Assembly (NCBI RefSeq): GCF_001577525.1
Contig: NZ_CP013015.1
Span: forward strand, 388,632-452,631
Direction of reading: 5' to 3'
DNA: 64,000 nt
DNA from: Candidatus Desulfofervidus auxilii
Lineage (GTDB): Bacteria; Desulfobacterota; Desulfofervidia; Desulfofervidales; Desulfofervidaceae
The notes beneath the pieces were generated by a model. It searched no databases and was not told the origin of the DNA. It saw only the letters and a list, made by a program, of their open reading frames with translations. Position 1 is the stretch's first letter, and each line of letters opens with the position of its first letter. Positions 51,408 to 63,976 of the stretch are shown piece by piece. Made by a program: the position numbers and the translations under genes.

Positions 51408-52342
51408 AGCCTTATAAAATTCTCTTTTTTGGCACTCCTGAATTTGCCCTTCCTTCTCTTAAAGCTTTGATAGAAACTCCAAATGAGATTTTAGGTGTGG
51501 TTACACAGCCAGATAGGCCTAAAGGAAGAGGAAGAAAACTTACTCCTCCACCCATAAAAGTGCTGGCTCAAAAGCACAACCTTCCCATTTACCAGCCAGA
51601 GGCGGTTAGAGACAAATTATTCCTTAAAGAAGTTCAACAGCTAAAGCCTGATCTACTAGTGGTAGTCGCCTTTGGTCAGTTTTTACCTAAGGCTTTATTG
51701 GAAATTCCACCCTTAGGTGGCATCAATGTTCATCCTTCATTGTTACCTAAATACCGGGGAGCAGCTCCTATTAATTGGGCAATTATCAATGGGGAAACCA
51801 TAACCGGTATAAGCATTATTAAGGTATCTCTCCAAATGGATAGTGGTGATATCTTATTCCAAAAAGCCATTTCTATTGAACCAGATGAGACGGCCGGGGA
51901 GTTACATGATAAGCTAGCCACTCTTGGAGCGGAAGCACTTTTGGAAACCATTCGCCAAATGCAATCAGGCACTATTATATCCATTCCTCAAGACGATAGA
52001 CTAGCCACCTATGCCCCAAAATTAAAGAGAGAAGATGGATATATCCATTGGGATAAACCTGCCATAAATATAGCTAATCTCATCCGAGGGCTTGCTCCAT
52101 TTCCTGGTGCATATACATATTTGGATGGAAAGCTTCTAAAGCTTTTTCGTCCTAAAGCCATATCTACCTCAGTAGAGGCTCCTCCCGGAACTATTGTAGA
52201 AGCCACTCACGATGGACTCAAAATTAGCACAGGTCAGGGTGTTTTGTTGATAAAGGAGGTGCAGTTACAAGGGAAAAGGCGTTTACCAGTAAAGGAGTTT
52301 ATAAAGGGCCATCCTGATTTAAAAGGAAAAAAGCTGGGCTAA
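51404..52342 (+). CDS. fmt: Methionyl-tRNA formyltransferase
   Basis: 312 residues, usual length, GTG start overlapping the def stop. Motifs: ILFFGTPEFALPSLKAL, VTQPDRPKGRGRKLTPPPIK, INVHPSLLPKYRGAAPINWAI and the MDSGDIL loop, plus a C-terminal beta-barrel tRNA-binding domain. It formylates initiator Met-tRNA. Confidence 0.97.
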   Translation: MKPYKILFFGTPEFALPSLKALIETPNEILGVVTQPDRPKGRGRKLTPPPIKVLAQKHNLPIYQPEAVRDKLFLKEVQQLKPDLLVVVAFGQFLPKALLEIPPLGGINVHPSLLPKYRGAAPINWAIINGETITGISIIKVSLQMDSGDILFQKAISIEPDETAGELHDKLATLGAEALLETIRQMQSGTIISIPQDDRLATYAPKLKREDGYIHWDKPAINIANLIRGLAPFPGAYTYLDGKLLKLFRPKAISTSVEAPPGTIVEATHDGLKISTGQGVLLIKEVQLQGKRRLPVKEFIKGHPDLKGKKLG

Positions 52343-52360
52343 CTTTTCAAAAAAGGAAAT

Positions 52361-52792
52361 TTAAACTCTTGAAGACCGGAGAACCTTGGCAGGTAATTTG
52401 CTGACAATAGTTTTTTTACATTCCTTTGCTCCAGCTACTTCTATAAGAAGCTGTTCAGTAGCCAATTTTTGGGCATCCTCAAGTCTTAATACACTACCTC
52501 CTTTCACAACATCATATCTTCTGCCTATTCCTTCTGGTAAAGGAGTTGTTTTAAAAACTGTCCAGGTTCTAGTATAAATGTCTTCTCTGAGTGAATATGC
52601 TGTTTGTGTATCAGGATGGGTAATTTTTATTTCTCCATACTTAGTTTTTGTTATTTTTATTTCTTTGATTTCTGAAACAAGTCTAACTTTCTCTATAGGA
52701 GTAGCTTCTTTTCTAAATAATTTATATATATAAGCCGTTTGTTTTTTGTTCCTCATTTCTTTTTTCATAATATTTCTCTCACGTTGATACAT
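52361..52792 (-). CDS. Hypothetical protein
   Basis: Up to 143 residues; an internal ATG (MKKEMRNKKQTAYIYKLF) at 52768 with GAGAG upstream is an equally good start. The middle part (KITKTKYGEIKITHPDTQTAYSLREDIYTRTW) reads as beta-rich and the C-terminus as helical (LRLEDAQKLATEQLLIEVAG). No signal peptide or known domain. It converges on fmt with an 18-base gap. Confidence 0.5.
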   Translation of the reverse strand: MYQRERNIMKKEMRNKKQTAYIYKLFRKEATPIEKVRLVSEIKEIKITKTKYGEIKITHPDTQTAYSLREDIYTRTWTVFKTTPLPEGIGRRYDVVKGGSVLRLEDAQKLATEQLLIEVAGAKECKKTIVSKLPAKVLRSSRV

Positions 52793-53414
52793 ACAAAAAC
52801 TGTTCCAAAAATAAATTTTTGAACACAGTGAAGGGTTTATTCCAGAATTATCCCTTTTTATCAGGAATTTTTGCGCTATAGCTGAAACTCATGCTAGCAT
52901 AACCAGTGGCTCTACTGCTCAAAATTTGTTAATTAAGTGCCCAAATTTGTCACTAAATTCCCATGAGAAAAATAAAACCCAGAAAGATAGACTATTTTAT
53001 CTTGGAACAAAACTTGCTTATAAAAAATAACAGGAGATGAGGACTTTGGTTAACGAAGGGACTTATTGTAAAATGGGATTCAGGAAAGATAAAATTAAAG
53101 GCGTTTTTCAACATCGTTTAAACGAACTGCATCTTTATTGTCGTCTGAGAAAGATTGGTATGCCCCACTTCATGGCCAAAGGCATTGCCAAAATAATAAG
53201 TCCTAAAAAATTGCTCTATGAAAATGGGAAGCCTGTCTGCATCCGCCTTCCTGCTTGCCAGCAAGGTAGGAAAGACTACAACGGCTCTAAGCCAAATTCA
53301 AAACAGACATCTCAAAACTCTAAGAATCTACTATCTTAATTTTAACTCAACTTTTTTCATTTTGTTAATAATTTTAATTAGCAGATATGAGTAGTATATG
53401 TTATAAAAAACACC
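52793..53414. other. Intergenic region with one doubtful ORF and a palindromic repeat
   Basis: A frame at 53037-53339 could encode 100 residues (HRLNELHLYCRLRKIGMPHF), but its middle is the translation of a GC-rich repeat at about 53229-53272 (PVCIRLPACQQG) and no family is recognised. It may be a decayed gene. The 240 bases before it show nothing clear. Confidence 0.4.
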
Positions 53415-54686
53415 ATGAAGTATATAAAAATATTATTATGCCTATTACTGCTTACAACTGCTTGCCAAAAAACACCCAAGTTTACCTTCATGGTAGGAGG
53501 AAGTGCCAATGCTCTTCTTTATTGGGAAAGGGTTACAAAAGAATTTGAGACCAAAAAAGGCATTAAAATTGAGCTTATTCGTCTGCCAGCAGATACTGAA
53601 CAAAGACGTCAAAGGATAGTTATTCCTTTACAAGCAAAGGCCTCTGACCCAGATGTGTTTCTTATGGATGTAATCTGGGTAGGGATGATAGCTGGTGCCA
53701 GGTGGCTTGAACCACTTAATCATTATATAAACCGAGATAATTTTGATATTAATAAATTTTTTAAAAGGGTCATAGAGGATGTGGATACCTTTAAACATAA
53801 AATTATTGCCTTACCTGTTTATGTGGATGGCGGTCTTCTTTATTATAGAAAGGATTTACTTACTAAATATGGTTACCATGAACCACCTTCTACTTGGGAG
53901 ACATTGGTAAATATGGCTAAACAAATCCAGAAAAAAGAAAGGATTCAAAATAAAGCGTTTTGGGGATTTGTATGGCAAGGTGCTATGTATGAAGGACTGA
54001 TTTGCACATTTTTAGAGTTTTGTGCTTCAGGAAATGGGGGAATTTCTTTTGATCCCTTAGGTAAAATCAAGGTAAATACTATGGAAAATCAAAAGGCATT
54101 AAAGTTTATGGTAAAACTCATTCACCAAGAAGGTATTTCTCCTCCAAACACCTTTACTGAACTAAAAGAAGAAGAGGTAAGATTGATTTTTCAACAGGGG
54201 AATGCCCTCTTTGAAAGGAATTGGCCCTATGCCTGGAAATTACACCAGGAAGACCCGTTTTTAAAAGGAAAAGTAGGCATTACTCAATTACCCCACTTTG
54301 AGGGAGGTAAAACTGCTTCTACATTAGGGGGGTGGCATATAGGAATTTCCAAGTTTTCAGATGTAAAAGAGATGGCTTGGGAATTTGTGAAGTTTGTTAC
54401 TTCTTTTGAGCAACAAAAGAGATTTGTCCTTAAATTGAGTTGGAATCCTGGACGTTTGGATGTATATCAAGATTCTGAGATTAGAGAAAAGATGTCTCAT
54501 CTTATTATCTTAAAAAATGTATTTGAAATTGCAGTGGCTAGACCCCTTAGCCCATATTATTCTCAAATCTCTCAGATTCTACAAAGACATATAAACGCTG
54601 CTTTAGCCCTAAAGGAAATCCCTGATGAGGCACTAAAAAAGGCACAGGCTGAAATAGACCAACTTTTTGCTTATTATGGAAATTAG
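53415..54686 (+). CDS. ABC transporter sugar-type substrate-binding lipoprotein
   Basis: 423 residues. Signal peptide with lipobox LLTTAC (Cys at about 17). SBP_bac_1-type sequence: ERVTKEFETKKGIKIELIRLP, DPDVFLMDVIWVGMIAGARWLEPL, ALPVYVDGGLLYYRKDLL, YGYHEPPSTWETL. It should bind a carbohydrate or similar polar solute in the periplasm; family 1 members often take oligosaccharides such as maltose or trehalose. The ligand cannot be read from sequence. Confidence 0.92.
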   Translation: MKYIKILLCLLLLTTACQKTPKFTFMVGGSANALLYWERVTKEFETKKGIKIELIRLPADTEQRRQRIVIPLQAKASDPDVFLMDVIWVGMIAGARWLEPLNHYINRDNFDINKFFKRVIEDVDTFKHKIIALPVYVDGGLLYYRKDLLTKYGYHEPPSTWETLVNMAKQIQKKERIQNKAFWGFVWQGAMYEGLICTFLEFCASGNGGISFDPLGKIKVNTMENQKALKFMVKLIHQEGISPPNTFTELKEEEVRLIFQQGNALFERNWPYAWKLHQEDPFLKGKVGITQLPHFEGGKTASTLGGWHIGISKFSDVKEMAWEFVKFVTSFEQQKRFVLKLSWNPGRLDVYQDSEIREKMSHLIILKNVFEIAVARPLSPYYSQISQILQRHINAALALKEIPDEALKKAQAEIDQLFAYYGN

Positions 54687-55548
54687 ATTCCATAAAAGAA
54701 TAACTACTGCTTATATATTTGTCTCTCCCTTGCTTTTGATAATCTTTTTATTTATTTTGGTGCCTATTTTAGGCACTTGGGTAAATAGCCTTTTCCAAGA
54801 CATCCCTTATCTTCCTAAAAAATTTGTGGGGATGAAAAACTATCTTATTTTAATAAAAAATCCTGACTTTTGGGATGCCTTAAAATTTACTATTTTTTTC
54901 ACCTTGGCATCTGTATCTTTAGAGACCATTTTGGGTATTTCTTTCGCCTTACTTTTAAAGGAGCGATTTCCTGGAAGAGGAATTTTAAGAACCATGTTAC
55001 TTATTCCTTGGGCAATCCCTACTGTAATCAGCGCTAGGATCTGGCAGTTAATTTACAATTATAACTATGGATTGCTCAATTATCTCCTTCAAGGTCTAGG
55101 ATTTTCAGATAAGATAAATTGGTTAGGCACTCCTCAAAGTGCCTTCTGGGCACTGGTATTGGCTGATGTATGGAAAACCACTCCCTTTATGGCCATTATT
55201 ATACTTACAGGACTTCAAGCCATACCTGAGGATATTTACAAACAGGCCAAAGTAGATGGGGCAAGATTTATAAAAAGATTCTTCTTTATCACCCTTCCCT
55301 TGTTACGGCCTGCCTTAATAGTCGCCCTCATATTTAGAACAGCTGATTCCTTAAGAATCTTTGATTTGGTATATGTTCTTACTGGCGGTGGACCAGCCGG
55401 GGCAACTAGGACCATTTCTGTCCTCGGCTTCCAATATTATACTAGTGCCGATTTTGGTTTAGGAGCAGCAGTTTCCTCTCTTACCTTTTTAATAGTCTTT
55501 GGTTTCTCTCTCCTATATATCAGATTGTGGGGAATTAGAAAGCTATGA
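54676..55548 (+). CDS. ABC transporter permease (MalF/UgpA-type)
   Basis: About 290 residues, six membrane segments. The start ATG at 54676 overlaps the binding-protein gene by 11 bases; a TTG at 54667 is an alternative. Permease EAA loop: EDIYKQAKVDGARFIKRFFFITLPLLRPA. The GGGPAGATRTIS stretch is typical of UgpA/MalF types. Confidence 0.92.
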   Translation: MEIRFHKRITTAYIFVSPLLLIIFLFILVPILGTWVNSLFQDIPYLPKKFVGMKNYLILIKNPDFWDALKFTIFFTLASVSLETILGISFALLLKERFPGRGILRTMLLIPWAIPTVISARIWQLIYNYNYGLLNYLLQGLGFSDKINWLGTPQSAFWALVLADVWKTTPFMAIIILTGLQAIPEDIYKQAKVDGARFIKRFFFITLPLLRPALIVALIFRTADSLRIFDLVYVLTGGGPAGATRTISVLGFQYYTSADFGLGAAVSSLTFLIVFGFSLLYIRLWGIRKL

Positions 55549-56372
55549 GCGAAAGAAGAATAAAATCCATTTTTATAGTTACAGGCTCCATCTTTCTATT
55601 TTTGTTTATTATTACTCCTATTTTTTGGATGATGCTTATCTCATTTTCTAAAAATATATCATTTCTCACTGGTGAAACTTACCAATTCAGCTTTTCTAAC
55701 TATATAACTATTCTTACCTCTAAATCTTTGCATATGATGGATTATTTAAAAAATTCCTTGATAGTGGCCTCCATTACTTCTCCTATAGTGCTTATCATAT
55801 CTAGTTTTTCTGCCTATGCTATTACTAGGATAAACTTTGCAGGCAGGCGTATTATTCCCCTTTTGGTGTTATCTATTTCTATTTTTCCTCAAATAAGTAT
55901 TGTGGGTTATCTTTACAAATGGATGGGCAACTTTGGATGGATAAATTCTTATGTAGCCCTGGTGCTTCCATATTTAGCCTGGACATCGCCGTTGGCCTTA
56001 TGGATCCTTTTAAGTTATTTTTCTCAAATACCAAAGGAGCTAGACAGTGCTGCCTTAATAGATGGAGCAAAAAGACCAAAAATCCTTTTCCGCATCATTC
56101 TGCCTTTAGCCACTCCTGGAGTGCTTTCTGGCCTTTTATTGGTTTTTATTGCCTGCTTTAATGAGTTTCTTTTTGCCTTGATGCTTACTTCTGATTATAG
56201 GGCACAGACGATCTCTGTGGGTATATCTCTCTTTCAAGGTTTACATGGAGAAATCCCCTGGGGAGAGTTAATGGCTGCCTCATTTTTTGTCACATTTCCA
56301 TTGATATTACTTACTCTGGTGTTTCAGAGATTTATTATTGAAGGTTTAACCACAGGAGCCATTAAAGAGTGA
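55545..56372 (+). CDS. ABC transporter permease (MalG/UgpE-type)
   Basis: 275 residues, six membrane segments, overlapping the previous gene by four bases. EAA loop: KELDSAALIDGAKRPKILFRIILPLATPG. FNEFLFALMLT near the end is characteristic of MalG-type permeases. Confidence 0.93.
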   Translation: MSERRIKSIFIVTGSIFLFLFIITPIFWMMLISFSKNISFLTGETYQFSFSNYITILTSKSLHMMDYLKNSLIVASITSPIVLIISSFSAYAITRINFAGRRIIPLLVLSISIFPQISIVGYLYKWMGNFGWINSYVALVLPYLAWTSPLALWILLSYFSQIPKELDSAALIDGAKRPKILFRIILPLATPGVLSGLLLVFIACFNEFLFALMLTSDYRAQTISVGISLFQGLHGEIPWGELMAASFFVTFPLILLTLVFQRFIIEGLTTGAIKE

Positions 56373-57430
56373 AAAAAACAGCTATTTTGGTAAGGAATGT
56401 AAAAAAGATATTTTCTACTGCAAAGGGGAGAGTCCTTGCCCTTGACAGGATAAACTTAGAAATAAAACCAGGAGAGTTATTTATCATTTTAGGACCAAGT
56501 GGATGTGGTAAAAGCACACTTTTAAACATTATTGCTGGTTTGGAAGAGCCCACAGAAGGAGAGATTTTTTTTGGGGATAAGGTTGTTTTTTCAGATAAAA
56601 AGCACCTATCTTTAGAACCATTTGAGAGAGATGTGGCTATGGTCTTTCAAAGTTATGCCCTTTATCCTCACATGACAGTTTACCAAAATATGGCCTTTCC
56701 TCTGAAAAACTTAAAATACAAAAAAAAGAAAATAAGAGAACAAGTGATTAAAATAGCTCAAATGTTAAGGATAGAAACTCTCTTAGAAAGAAAACCGGCT
56801 GAACTCTCAGGTGGTCAAAGACAAAGAGTAGCCATTGGGAGGGCATTAGTAAGAACACCCCAGGTATTACTCATGGATGAGCCTCTTTCTAATCTAGATG
56901 CCCAGTTGCGGGCAGAGATGCGAGTAGAACTTAAGGTATTAATTAAAGATTTGGGCATTACCACCATATATGTCACCCATGATCAAACTGAGGCCATGAC
57001 TTTAGGAGACCGCATTGCCCTATTAAAAGAGGGAGTTTTACAACAAACAGGAAGCCCAGATGAATTATTTTATTGCCCTAAAAACACATTTGTAGCAGGT
57101 TTTATAGGCACTCCATCTATGAACTTTCTTTCAGCAGAAATTATTAAATCTATAAAAAAACCCAATATTACCATCGGAATAAGACCCCAGGATATTGAAA
57201 TAAGACCACCAAACAAAGGCATTATAAATGCCTTTGTCAAATTAGTAGAAAAGATTGGGGATAAATATCTGGTGCATGTAGATTATAGGAAACAAAAAAT
57301 TATTATAGAAACCTCAAATTTTTCAAAAGAAAAAGAAGTTTCTCTTTTTTGGCCTAAAGAAAAAATGCACTTTTTTGATAAAAATGGAGAAAGGATAGAA
57401 TCTGTGGAAATAAGGTTTTCATTCGTCTAA
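56369..57430 (+). CDS. ABC transporter ATP-binding protein (MalK/UgpC-type)
   Basis: 353 residues, GTG start overlapping the permease stop. Walker A GPSGCGKST, Q-loop MVFQSYALYPHMTV, signature LSGGQRQRVAIGRAL, Walker B VLLMDEPLSNLD and H-loop VTHDQTEAM; C-terminal TOBE-like regulatory domain (TIGIRPQDIEIRP). It completes a four-gene importer. Confidence 0.95.
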   Translation: MKKTAILVRNVKKIFSTAKGRVLALDRINLEIKPGELFIILGPSGCGKSTLLNIIAGLEEPTEGEIFFGDKVVFSDKKHLSLEPFERDVAMVFQSYALYPHMTVYQNMAFPLKNLKYKKKKIREQVIKIAQMLRIETLLERKPAELSGGQRQRVAIGRALVRTPQVLLMDEPLSNLDAQLRAEMRVELKVLIKDLGITTIYVTHDQTEAMTLGDRIALLKEGVLQQTGSPDELFYCPKNTFVAGFIGTPSMNFLSAEIIKSIKKPNITIGIRPQDIEIRPPNKGIINAFVKLVEKIGDKYLVHVDYRKQKIIIETSNFSKEKEVSLFWPKEKMHFFDKNGERIESVEIRFSFV

Positions 57431-57569
57431 GCTGTATTTCTCCTCTGGATATGGATAATCTCTCAACTCATCGTGAAGGGACACTTCATTAACAGCTAAA
57501 TAAAAATGGCCATGATCACTGAAACCAAATAAAATAGCCTTTTCTTCGCCTCTGAAATAGCAATACCTT
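57419..57569 (-). pseudogene. Possible protein-coding remnant without a start codon
   Basis: A minus-strand frame reads RYCYFRGEEKAILFGFSDHG and HFYLAVNEVSLHDELRDYPY, ending LDE at a TGA (57419-57421). It has no ATG/GTG/TTG in a suitable place and runs back into the 3' end of rplQ. The composition looks coding rather than random. It may be a truncated gene tail; no family recognised. Confidence 0.3.
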
Positions 57570-57947
57570 TTATTTTTGCTCTACCTCTTTTATCTGTTTT
57601 GTTAGCTCTATTAAGGCCGTAGGGGCATTATCTCCTCTTCTCACTCCTAACTTAATAATACGGGTATACCCTCCTTTTACTTCTTGATATCTCTTTCCTA
57701 TCTCGTCAAAAAGTTTTTTAACTACTTTCTTATCTCTCAAAACAGTCAATGCCTGACGTCTAGCATGTAAATCCCCTCTTTTAGATAAGGATACCATTTT
57801 TTCTGCCAAATGACGCAACTCCTTTGCCTTGGCTTCTGTAGTCTGAATACGTTCATGCTTGAATAAAGAGGTTACCATATTACGCAACATAGCTTGACGA
57901 TGGCTGGCTACCCTTCCTAACTTCCTTCCTTGCTTTCTATGTCTCAT
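57570..57947 (-). CDS. rplQ: 50S ribosomal protein L17
   Basis: 125 residues: [25 protein letters not shown] is the universal L17 start, with [22 protein letters not shown] at the C-terminus. It overlaps rpoA by four bases in the conserved alpha operon order. Confidence 0.98.
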   Translation of the reverse strand: MRHRKQGRKLGRVASHRQAMLRNMVTSLFKHERIQTTEAKAKELRHLAEKMVSLSKRGDLHARRQALTVLRDKKVVKKLFDEIGKRYQEVKGGYTRIIKLGVRRGDNAPTALIELTKQIKEVEQK

Positions 57948-58963
57948 ACCTGCCCACCTTCTATTTTCTTTAAAATTTCCGGATCCGGAAAGTCTTGTAA
58001 TTCCATTCCCAAACTTAAACCCATTTGGTGAAGAACATTTTTTATTTCATTTAAAGATTTACGACCAAAATTCCTGGTTTTTAAAAGTTCATCTTCTGTC
58101 TTCTGAACCAACTCTCCTATGAGGTGAATATGGGAATTCTTTAAGCAATTCAATGCTCGCACAGAGAGTTCTAACTCATCAATATTTTTATAAAAGACTT
58201 CCTTGGGTATCTCTTCTTCTTCTTTCTCTTCAGGTAATTCAGATAATGTTTCCTCCTCTTCCTCAATCAAAAAGATATCTAATTGATCTCTTAATATTTT
58301 TGCCGCTAAAGAAATGGCCTTTTCTGAAGTGATTGTGCCATCGGTCCAAACTTCTAAGATAAGCTTATCATAATCAGTCATCTGCCCAACCCTAGCATTA
58401 CGCACTGTGAAATTTACCTTTCTTATAGGTGAAAAAATGGCATCAATAGGAACAGTCCCTAATGGCTGGCCTTCCTGTTTATTTCTCTCTGCGGGCACAT
58501 AACCTCTCCCTAAATTAACTGTCATTTCCATAATAAGCTTGGCTTCTTTTGAGGTCAGGGTAGCAATATGTTGCTCAGGGTTTACTATCATTACACTACC
58601 ATCAGTAATAATATCACCTGCTTTAACTTCCCCTTCACCTTCTTTTTCAATCTTAATTGTTCGTGGAGGATTGGCATGAAGTTTAAGTCTCACTTGTTTT
58701 AGATTTAAAACAATATCTGTCACATCTTCTAATACCCCAGAAATAGTTGAAAACTCATGAGCCACACCATCTATCTTTACAGAAGTAATAGCCGCTCCTG
58801 GAATAGAAGAAAGCAACACCCGTCTTAAAGCATTACCTAAGGTAATTCCATAGCCCTTTTCTAAAGGTTCATATATAAATTTCCCATAATATGGAGAATA
58901 GCTCTTTTCGTCTCTTTCTACCTTTTTTGGTTTGATTAACTTTACTCCACCAACTTTGCTCAT
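57944..58963 (-). CDS. rpoA: DNA-directed RNA polymerase subunit alpha
   Basis: About 339 residues. The ATG at 58963 ([16 protein letters not shown]) with TGAGGGA upstream is preferred to a TTG five codons earlier. N-terminal assembly domain: [22 protein letters not shown] and SAYPEQ-like [13 protein letters not shown]-terminal domain: [22 protein letters not shown] and [16 protein letters not shown], which contacts UP elements and activators. An acidic linker of about 25 residues joins them. Confidence 0.98.
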   Translation of the reverse strand: MSKVGGVKLIKPKKVERDEKSYSPYYGKFIYEPLEKGYGITLGNALRRVLLSSIPGAAITSVKIDGVAHEFSTISGVLEDVTDIVLNLKQVRLKLHANPPRTIKIEKEGEGEVKAGDIITDGSVMIVNPEQHIATLTSKEAKLIMEMTVNLGRGYVPAERNKQEGQPLGTVPIDAIFSPIRKVNFTVRNARVGQMTDYDKLILEVWTDGTITSEKAISLAAKILRDQLDIFLIEEEEETLSELPEEKEEEEIPKEVFYKNIDELELSVRALNCLKNSHIHLIGELVQKTEDELLKTRNFGRKSLNEIKNVLHQMGLSLGMELQDFPDPEILKKIEGGQV

Positions 58964-58981
58964 GTTAAATTCCCTCAAAAT

Positions 58982-59608
58982 TTATTTAGAATAAAACTCA
59001 ACGATCAGTTGTTCTTGCACTGGAATAGCAATTTCTTCTCGGGTCGGTAGAGCCTTTATTCTTCCCTCAAATTTTTCCTTATCTACCTCCAGCCAAGAAG
59101 GAATCCCTCGGCTGGCTATACCTTCCAAAGCCTCTTTTACAAAAGGTATCTCTTGGCTTTTTTCTCTCAACTTTATCACATCGCCTACCTCTACCAAATA
59201 AGAAGGAATATTGACTTTTTTGTTATTGATTAAAATATGACCATGTCTTACCAATTGTCTTGCTTGATTTCGGGAATGCGCAAAACCCATTTTATAGACT
59301 ACATTATCCAGTCTCCTTTCTAAAAGTATTAATAGTTTTTCTCCTGTTACTCCTTTTTGTTTCTCCGCCTTTTCAAAATAAAGGCGAAATTGCTTTTCTA
59401 AAATGCCATAAATCCTTCTTAGCTTTTGCTTCTCCCTTAAAAGCAAACCATACTCTGTTTTTTTCATTCTTGCCTGACCATGCTGACCCGGGGAATAAGG
59501 TCTCCTTTCTAAAGCACACTTATCTGTGTAACATCTCTCCCCTTTAAGAAATAACTTCACTCCTTCTCGTCGACATAATCGACAAACAGCCTCTCTATAT
59601 CTGGCCAA
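58982..59608 (-). CDS. rpsD: 30S ribosomal protein S4
   Basis: 208 residues: [23 protein letters not shown] with CRLC and the later CYTDKC, a four-cysteine zinc-binding form. [10 protein letters not shown] and the S4 domain [21 protein letters not shown] are present. The intact cysteines mark the C+ type of S4. Confidence 0.98.
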   Translation of the reverse strand: MARYREAVCRLCRREGVKLFLKGERCYTDKCALERRPYSPGQHGQARMKKTEYGLLLREKQKLRRIYGILEKQFRLYFEKAEKQKGVTGEKLLILLERRLDNVVYKMGFAHSRNQARQLVRHGHILINNKKVNIPSYLVEVGDVIKLREKSQEIPFVKEALEGIASRGIPSWLEVDKEKFEGRIKALPTREEIAIPVQEQLIVEFYSK

Positions 59609-59664
59609 AACTAACCTCCTTATACATCTTATTTTTCATCCCCTGACCTCTAAATTCTAAATTT

Positions 59665-60051
59665 TTAAACCCTTCTTCTCTTTGGAGGACGACAACCATT
59701 ATGGGGAATAGGAGTTACATCTTTTATTAAAGTGATTTTTAACCCTGCTGCCTGGATAGCCCGAATAGCAGACTCCCGGCCTGCTCCTGGGCCCTTAACA
59801 TAGGCTTCTAGTCTCTTCATACCGTGTTCCATAGCTTTTTTAGCTGCATCCTGTCCTGCCAATTGGGCAGCAAAGGGTGTACTCTTCCTTGAACCCTTAA
59901 ACCCCTTTATTCCTGCACTTGACCAAGCGATAGTATTACCTTGCTTATCTGTAATGGTTATTATGGTATTATTAAAAGTGGCTTGAATATGAACAATGCC
60001 TTCTTCTACCAGTTTTTTCTCTCTTTTTTTTACTCTTTGTCTTCTAGCCAT
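59665..60051 (-). CDS. rpsK: 30S ribosomal protein S11
   Basis: 128 residues: [62 protein letters not shown] and the C-terminal [12 protein letters not shown], all canonical. Confidence 0.98.
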   Translation of the reverse strand: MARRQRVKKREKKLVEEGIVHIQATFNNTIITITDKQGNTIAWSSAGIKGFKGSRKSTPFAAQLAGQDAAKKAMEHGMKRLEAYVKGPGAGRESAIRAIQAAGLKITLIKDVTPIPHNGCRPPKRRRV

Positions 60052-60058
60052 TTATTTC

Positions 60059-60442
60059 TTACTCCTTTGTCTTTTTCTTCCTTTTACCCAAAACAGAACC
60101 GCGAGGACCTTTACGGCATCTAGCATTTGAACGCGTGCGCTGTCCTCTTACAGGAAGACCTCTTATATGTCTTAATCCCCGATAACAACCCATGTCAATA
60201 AGGCGTTTAATATTTGCTGATACCTCAAGCTTTAAATCCCCCTCTACTTTGTATTCCCTATCAATAATTTCTCTGATCTTTGTCAATTCCTCATCTGTTA
60301 AGTCATCTGTTTTTTTATTGAACTCCACTCCGGCTTTCTCCAAAATCTTTTGAGCAGAACTATGCCCAATACCATAAATATTGGTCAAAGCAACCTTTAT
60401 TCCCTTCCCCTTAGGCATTTCTACACCTGCTATTCTAGCCAC
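60059..60442 (-). CDS. rpsM: 30S ribosomal protein S13
   Basis: 127 residues: [54 protein letters not shown] and a basic tail. Seven bases separate it from rpsK. Confidence 0.98.
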   Translation of the reverse strand: MARIAGVEMPKGKGIKVALTNIYGIGHSSAQKILEKAGVEFNKKTDDLTDEELTKIREIIDREYKVEGDLKLEVSANIKRLIDMGCYRGLRHIRGLPVRGQRTRSNARCRKGPRGSVLGKRKKKTKE

Positions 60443-60456
60443 TTATTTCCTCCCAT

Positions 60457-60570
60457 TTATCCTTGTCTTTGCTTATGCCTAGGATTTTCACAAATAACCC
60501 TAACCACCCCTTTCCTTTTAATAATCTTACACTTACTACAAATCTTCTTAACAGAAGCCCTCACTTTCAT
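60457..60570 (-). CDS. rpmJ: 50S ribosomal protein L36
   Basis: 37 residues: [20 protein letters not shown], then [15 protein letters not shown]. It has the C-x2-C, Cys and His zinc-binding set of the usual L36. The gene is in its conserved place between infA and rpsM. Confidence 0.97.
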   Translation of the reverse strand: MKVRASVKKICSKCKIIKRKGVVRVICENPRHKQRQG

Positions 60571-60580
60571 TTCATACCCC

Positions 60581-60799
60581 TTATTTAATTCTATAAACTA
60601 TCCTCCCTCGGCTTAAATCATAGGGAGAAAGCTCCACCTTCACTCTGTCCCCTGGTAAGACTTTAATAAAATGCATCCTCAACTTTCCAGCAATATGAGC
60701 TAGAACCCGATGTCCATTATCTAACTCCACTCTAAACATGGCGTTAGGTAAAGCCTCTACCACCCTTCCTTCTACTTCTATTGCTTCTTCTTTAGGCAT
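60581..60799 (-). CDS. infA: Translation initiation factor IF-1
   Basis: 72 residues, an OB-fold: [43 protein letters not shown] and [14 protein letters not shown]. Conserved position after map. Confidence 0.98.
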   Translation of the reverse strand: MPKEEAIEVEGRVVEALPNAMFRVELDNGHRVLAHIAGKLRMHFIKVLPGDRVKVELSPYDLSRGRIVYRIK

Positions 60800-60801
60800 C
60801 T

Positions 60802-61548
60802 TTAAATTATAGATAAAATTTCAGGACCATTTTCAGTAATGGCTATAGTATGCTCAAAATGGGCCGAAAGTTTACGGTCTTTTGTCACTGCCGTCCAACC
60901 ATCAGGCAAAATTTCCACTTCATAAGTCCCCTCATTCACCATAGGCTCAATAGCCAATACCATTCCCTCCTTTAACCTTGGACCTTGGCCAGGTTTGCCA
61001 AAGTTAGGCACTTGGGGGTCTTCGTGCAACGAACGGCCAATGCCATGCCCTACAAACTGCCTTACTACTGAATAACCATATTTTTCCACATGGTTTTGAA
61101 TAGCAGCCGAAATATCATAAAGATGATTTCCTGCTTGTGCCTTTCCAATTCCTTTATACAAGGCTTCTTGAGTTACTTTTAACAACCGTTCTGCCCTTTT
61201 AGAAATCTTACCTACTGGCACAGTAATAGCAGCATCTCCATAATAACCATCATAGAGCACACCAAAATCAAAACTTACAATGTCTCCTTCTCTAACTCGC
61301 CGTTTTGAGGGAATCCCATGGACTACTTCTTCGTTTATAGAAACACACAAACTAGAAGGATACCCCATATATCCCTTGAAAGCTGGCTTACCACCTTTTT
61401 TTACACACAACTCTTCTGCAAATCTATCTAATTCTAAAGTAGTTATACCTGGTTTTGTAATCTCTTTCAATCTCTCTAAAACTTGGGCAACAATAGCATT
61501 GCTTTTCCTCATCTTCTGGATTTCCCACCGCGCTTTTAATATAATCAT
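60802..61548 (-). CDS. map: Type I methionine aminopeptidase
   Basis: 248 residues: [26 protein letters not shown] (catalytic His), [21 protein letters not shown] (metal-binding Asp pair), [20 protein letters not shown] (His) and AIEPMVNEG (Glu). Together with def in this window it completes N-terminal Met processing. It follows adk with no gap. Confidence 0.98.
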   Translation of the reverse strand: MIILKARWEIQKMRKSNAIVAQVLERLKEITKPGITTLELDRFAEELCVKKGGKPAFKGYMGYPSSLCVSINEEVVHGIPSKRRVREGDIVSFDFGVLYDGYYGDAAITVPVGKISKRAERLLKVTQEALYKGIGKAQAGNHLYDISAAIQNHVEKYGYSVVRQFVGHGIGRSLHEDPQVPNFGKPGQGPRLKEGMVLAIEPMVNEGTYEVEILPDGWTAVTKDRKLSAHFEHTIAITENGPEILSII

Positions 61549-63520
<1,972 letters not shown>

Positions 63521-63967
63521 CTAAATTACCTCTACCCTACCTCCAGCAGCCTCTATTTTTGATTTTGCCTGCTGACTTATTTTGTGAACTTTTATCAATA
63601 AAGGAAAAGAAATATCTCCATCACCCAAGAGTTTTATCCGTTTATTTTTCTTTTTGATCAAACCTACTTCCAAGAGTTTTTCTGGAGTTACCTCCTCATT
63701 CTCTCTAAATTTTTTCACTAAATCTCTTATATTAATAATGGCAAATTCTTCTTTAAAGATATTTTTAAATCCCCGTTTGGGTAAACGTCTATACAAAGGC
63801 ATCTGGCCACCTTCAAAATAAGGCTTCACCTGACCACCGCTTCTAGCTTTTTGCCCTTTCTGACCCCGACCGCAAGTATTGCCATGGCCTGAACCATCAC
63901 CTCGACCAAGTCTCTTTTTCTTTCTTATAGCCCCATAAGGTGGTTTCAAGTTATTCAGAGATATCAC
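63521..63967 (-). CDS. rplO: 50S ribosomal protein L15
   Basis: 148 residues from a GTG start: ISLNNLKPPYGAIRKKKRLGRG, SGHGNTCGRGQKGQKARSGG, FEGGQMPLYRRLPKRGF. One base from secY. Confidence 0.97.
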   Translation of the reverse strand: MISLNNLKPPYGAIRKKKRLGRGDGSGHGNTCGRGQKGQKARSGGQVKPYFEGGQMPLYRRLPKRGFKNIFKEEFAIINIRDLVKKFRENEEVTPEKLLEVGLIKKKNKRIKLLGDGDISFPLLIKVHKISQQAKSKIEAAGGRVEVI

Positions 63968-63976
63968 TATTGCCCC

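Noticed and set aside
53037-53339. A real 100-residue gene
   Set aside because: Part of the frame is a translated GC-rich repeat, and no ribosome site or family similarity supports it beyond doubt.
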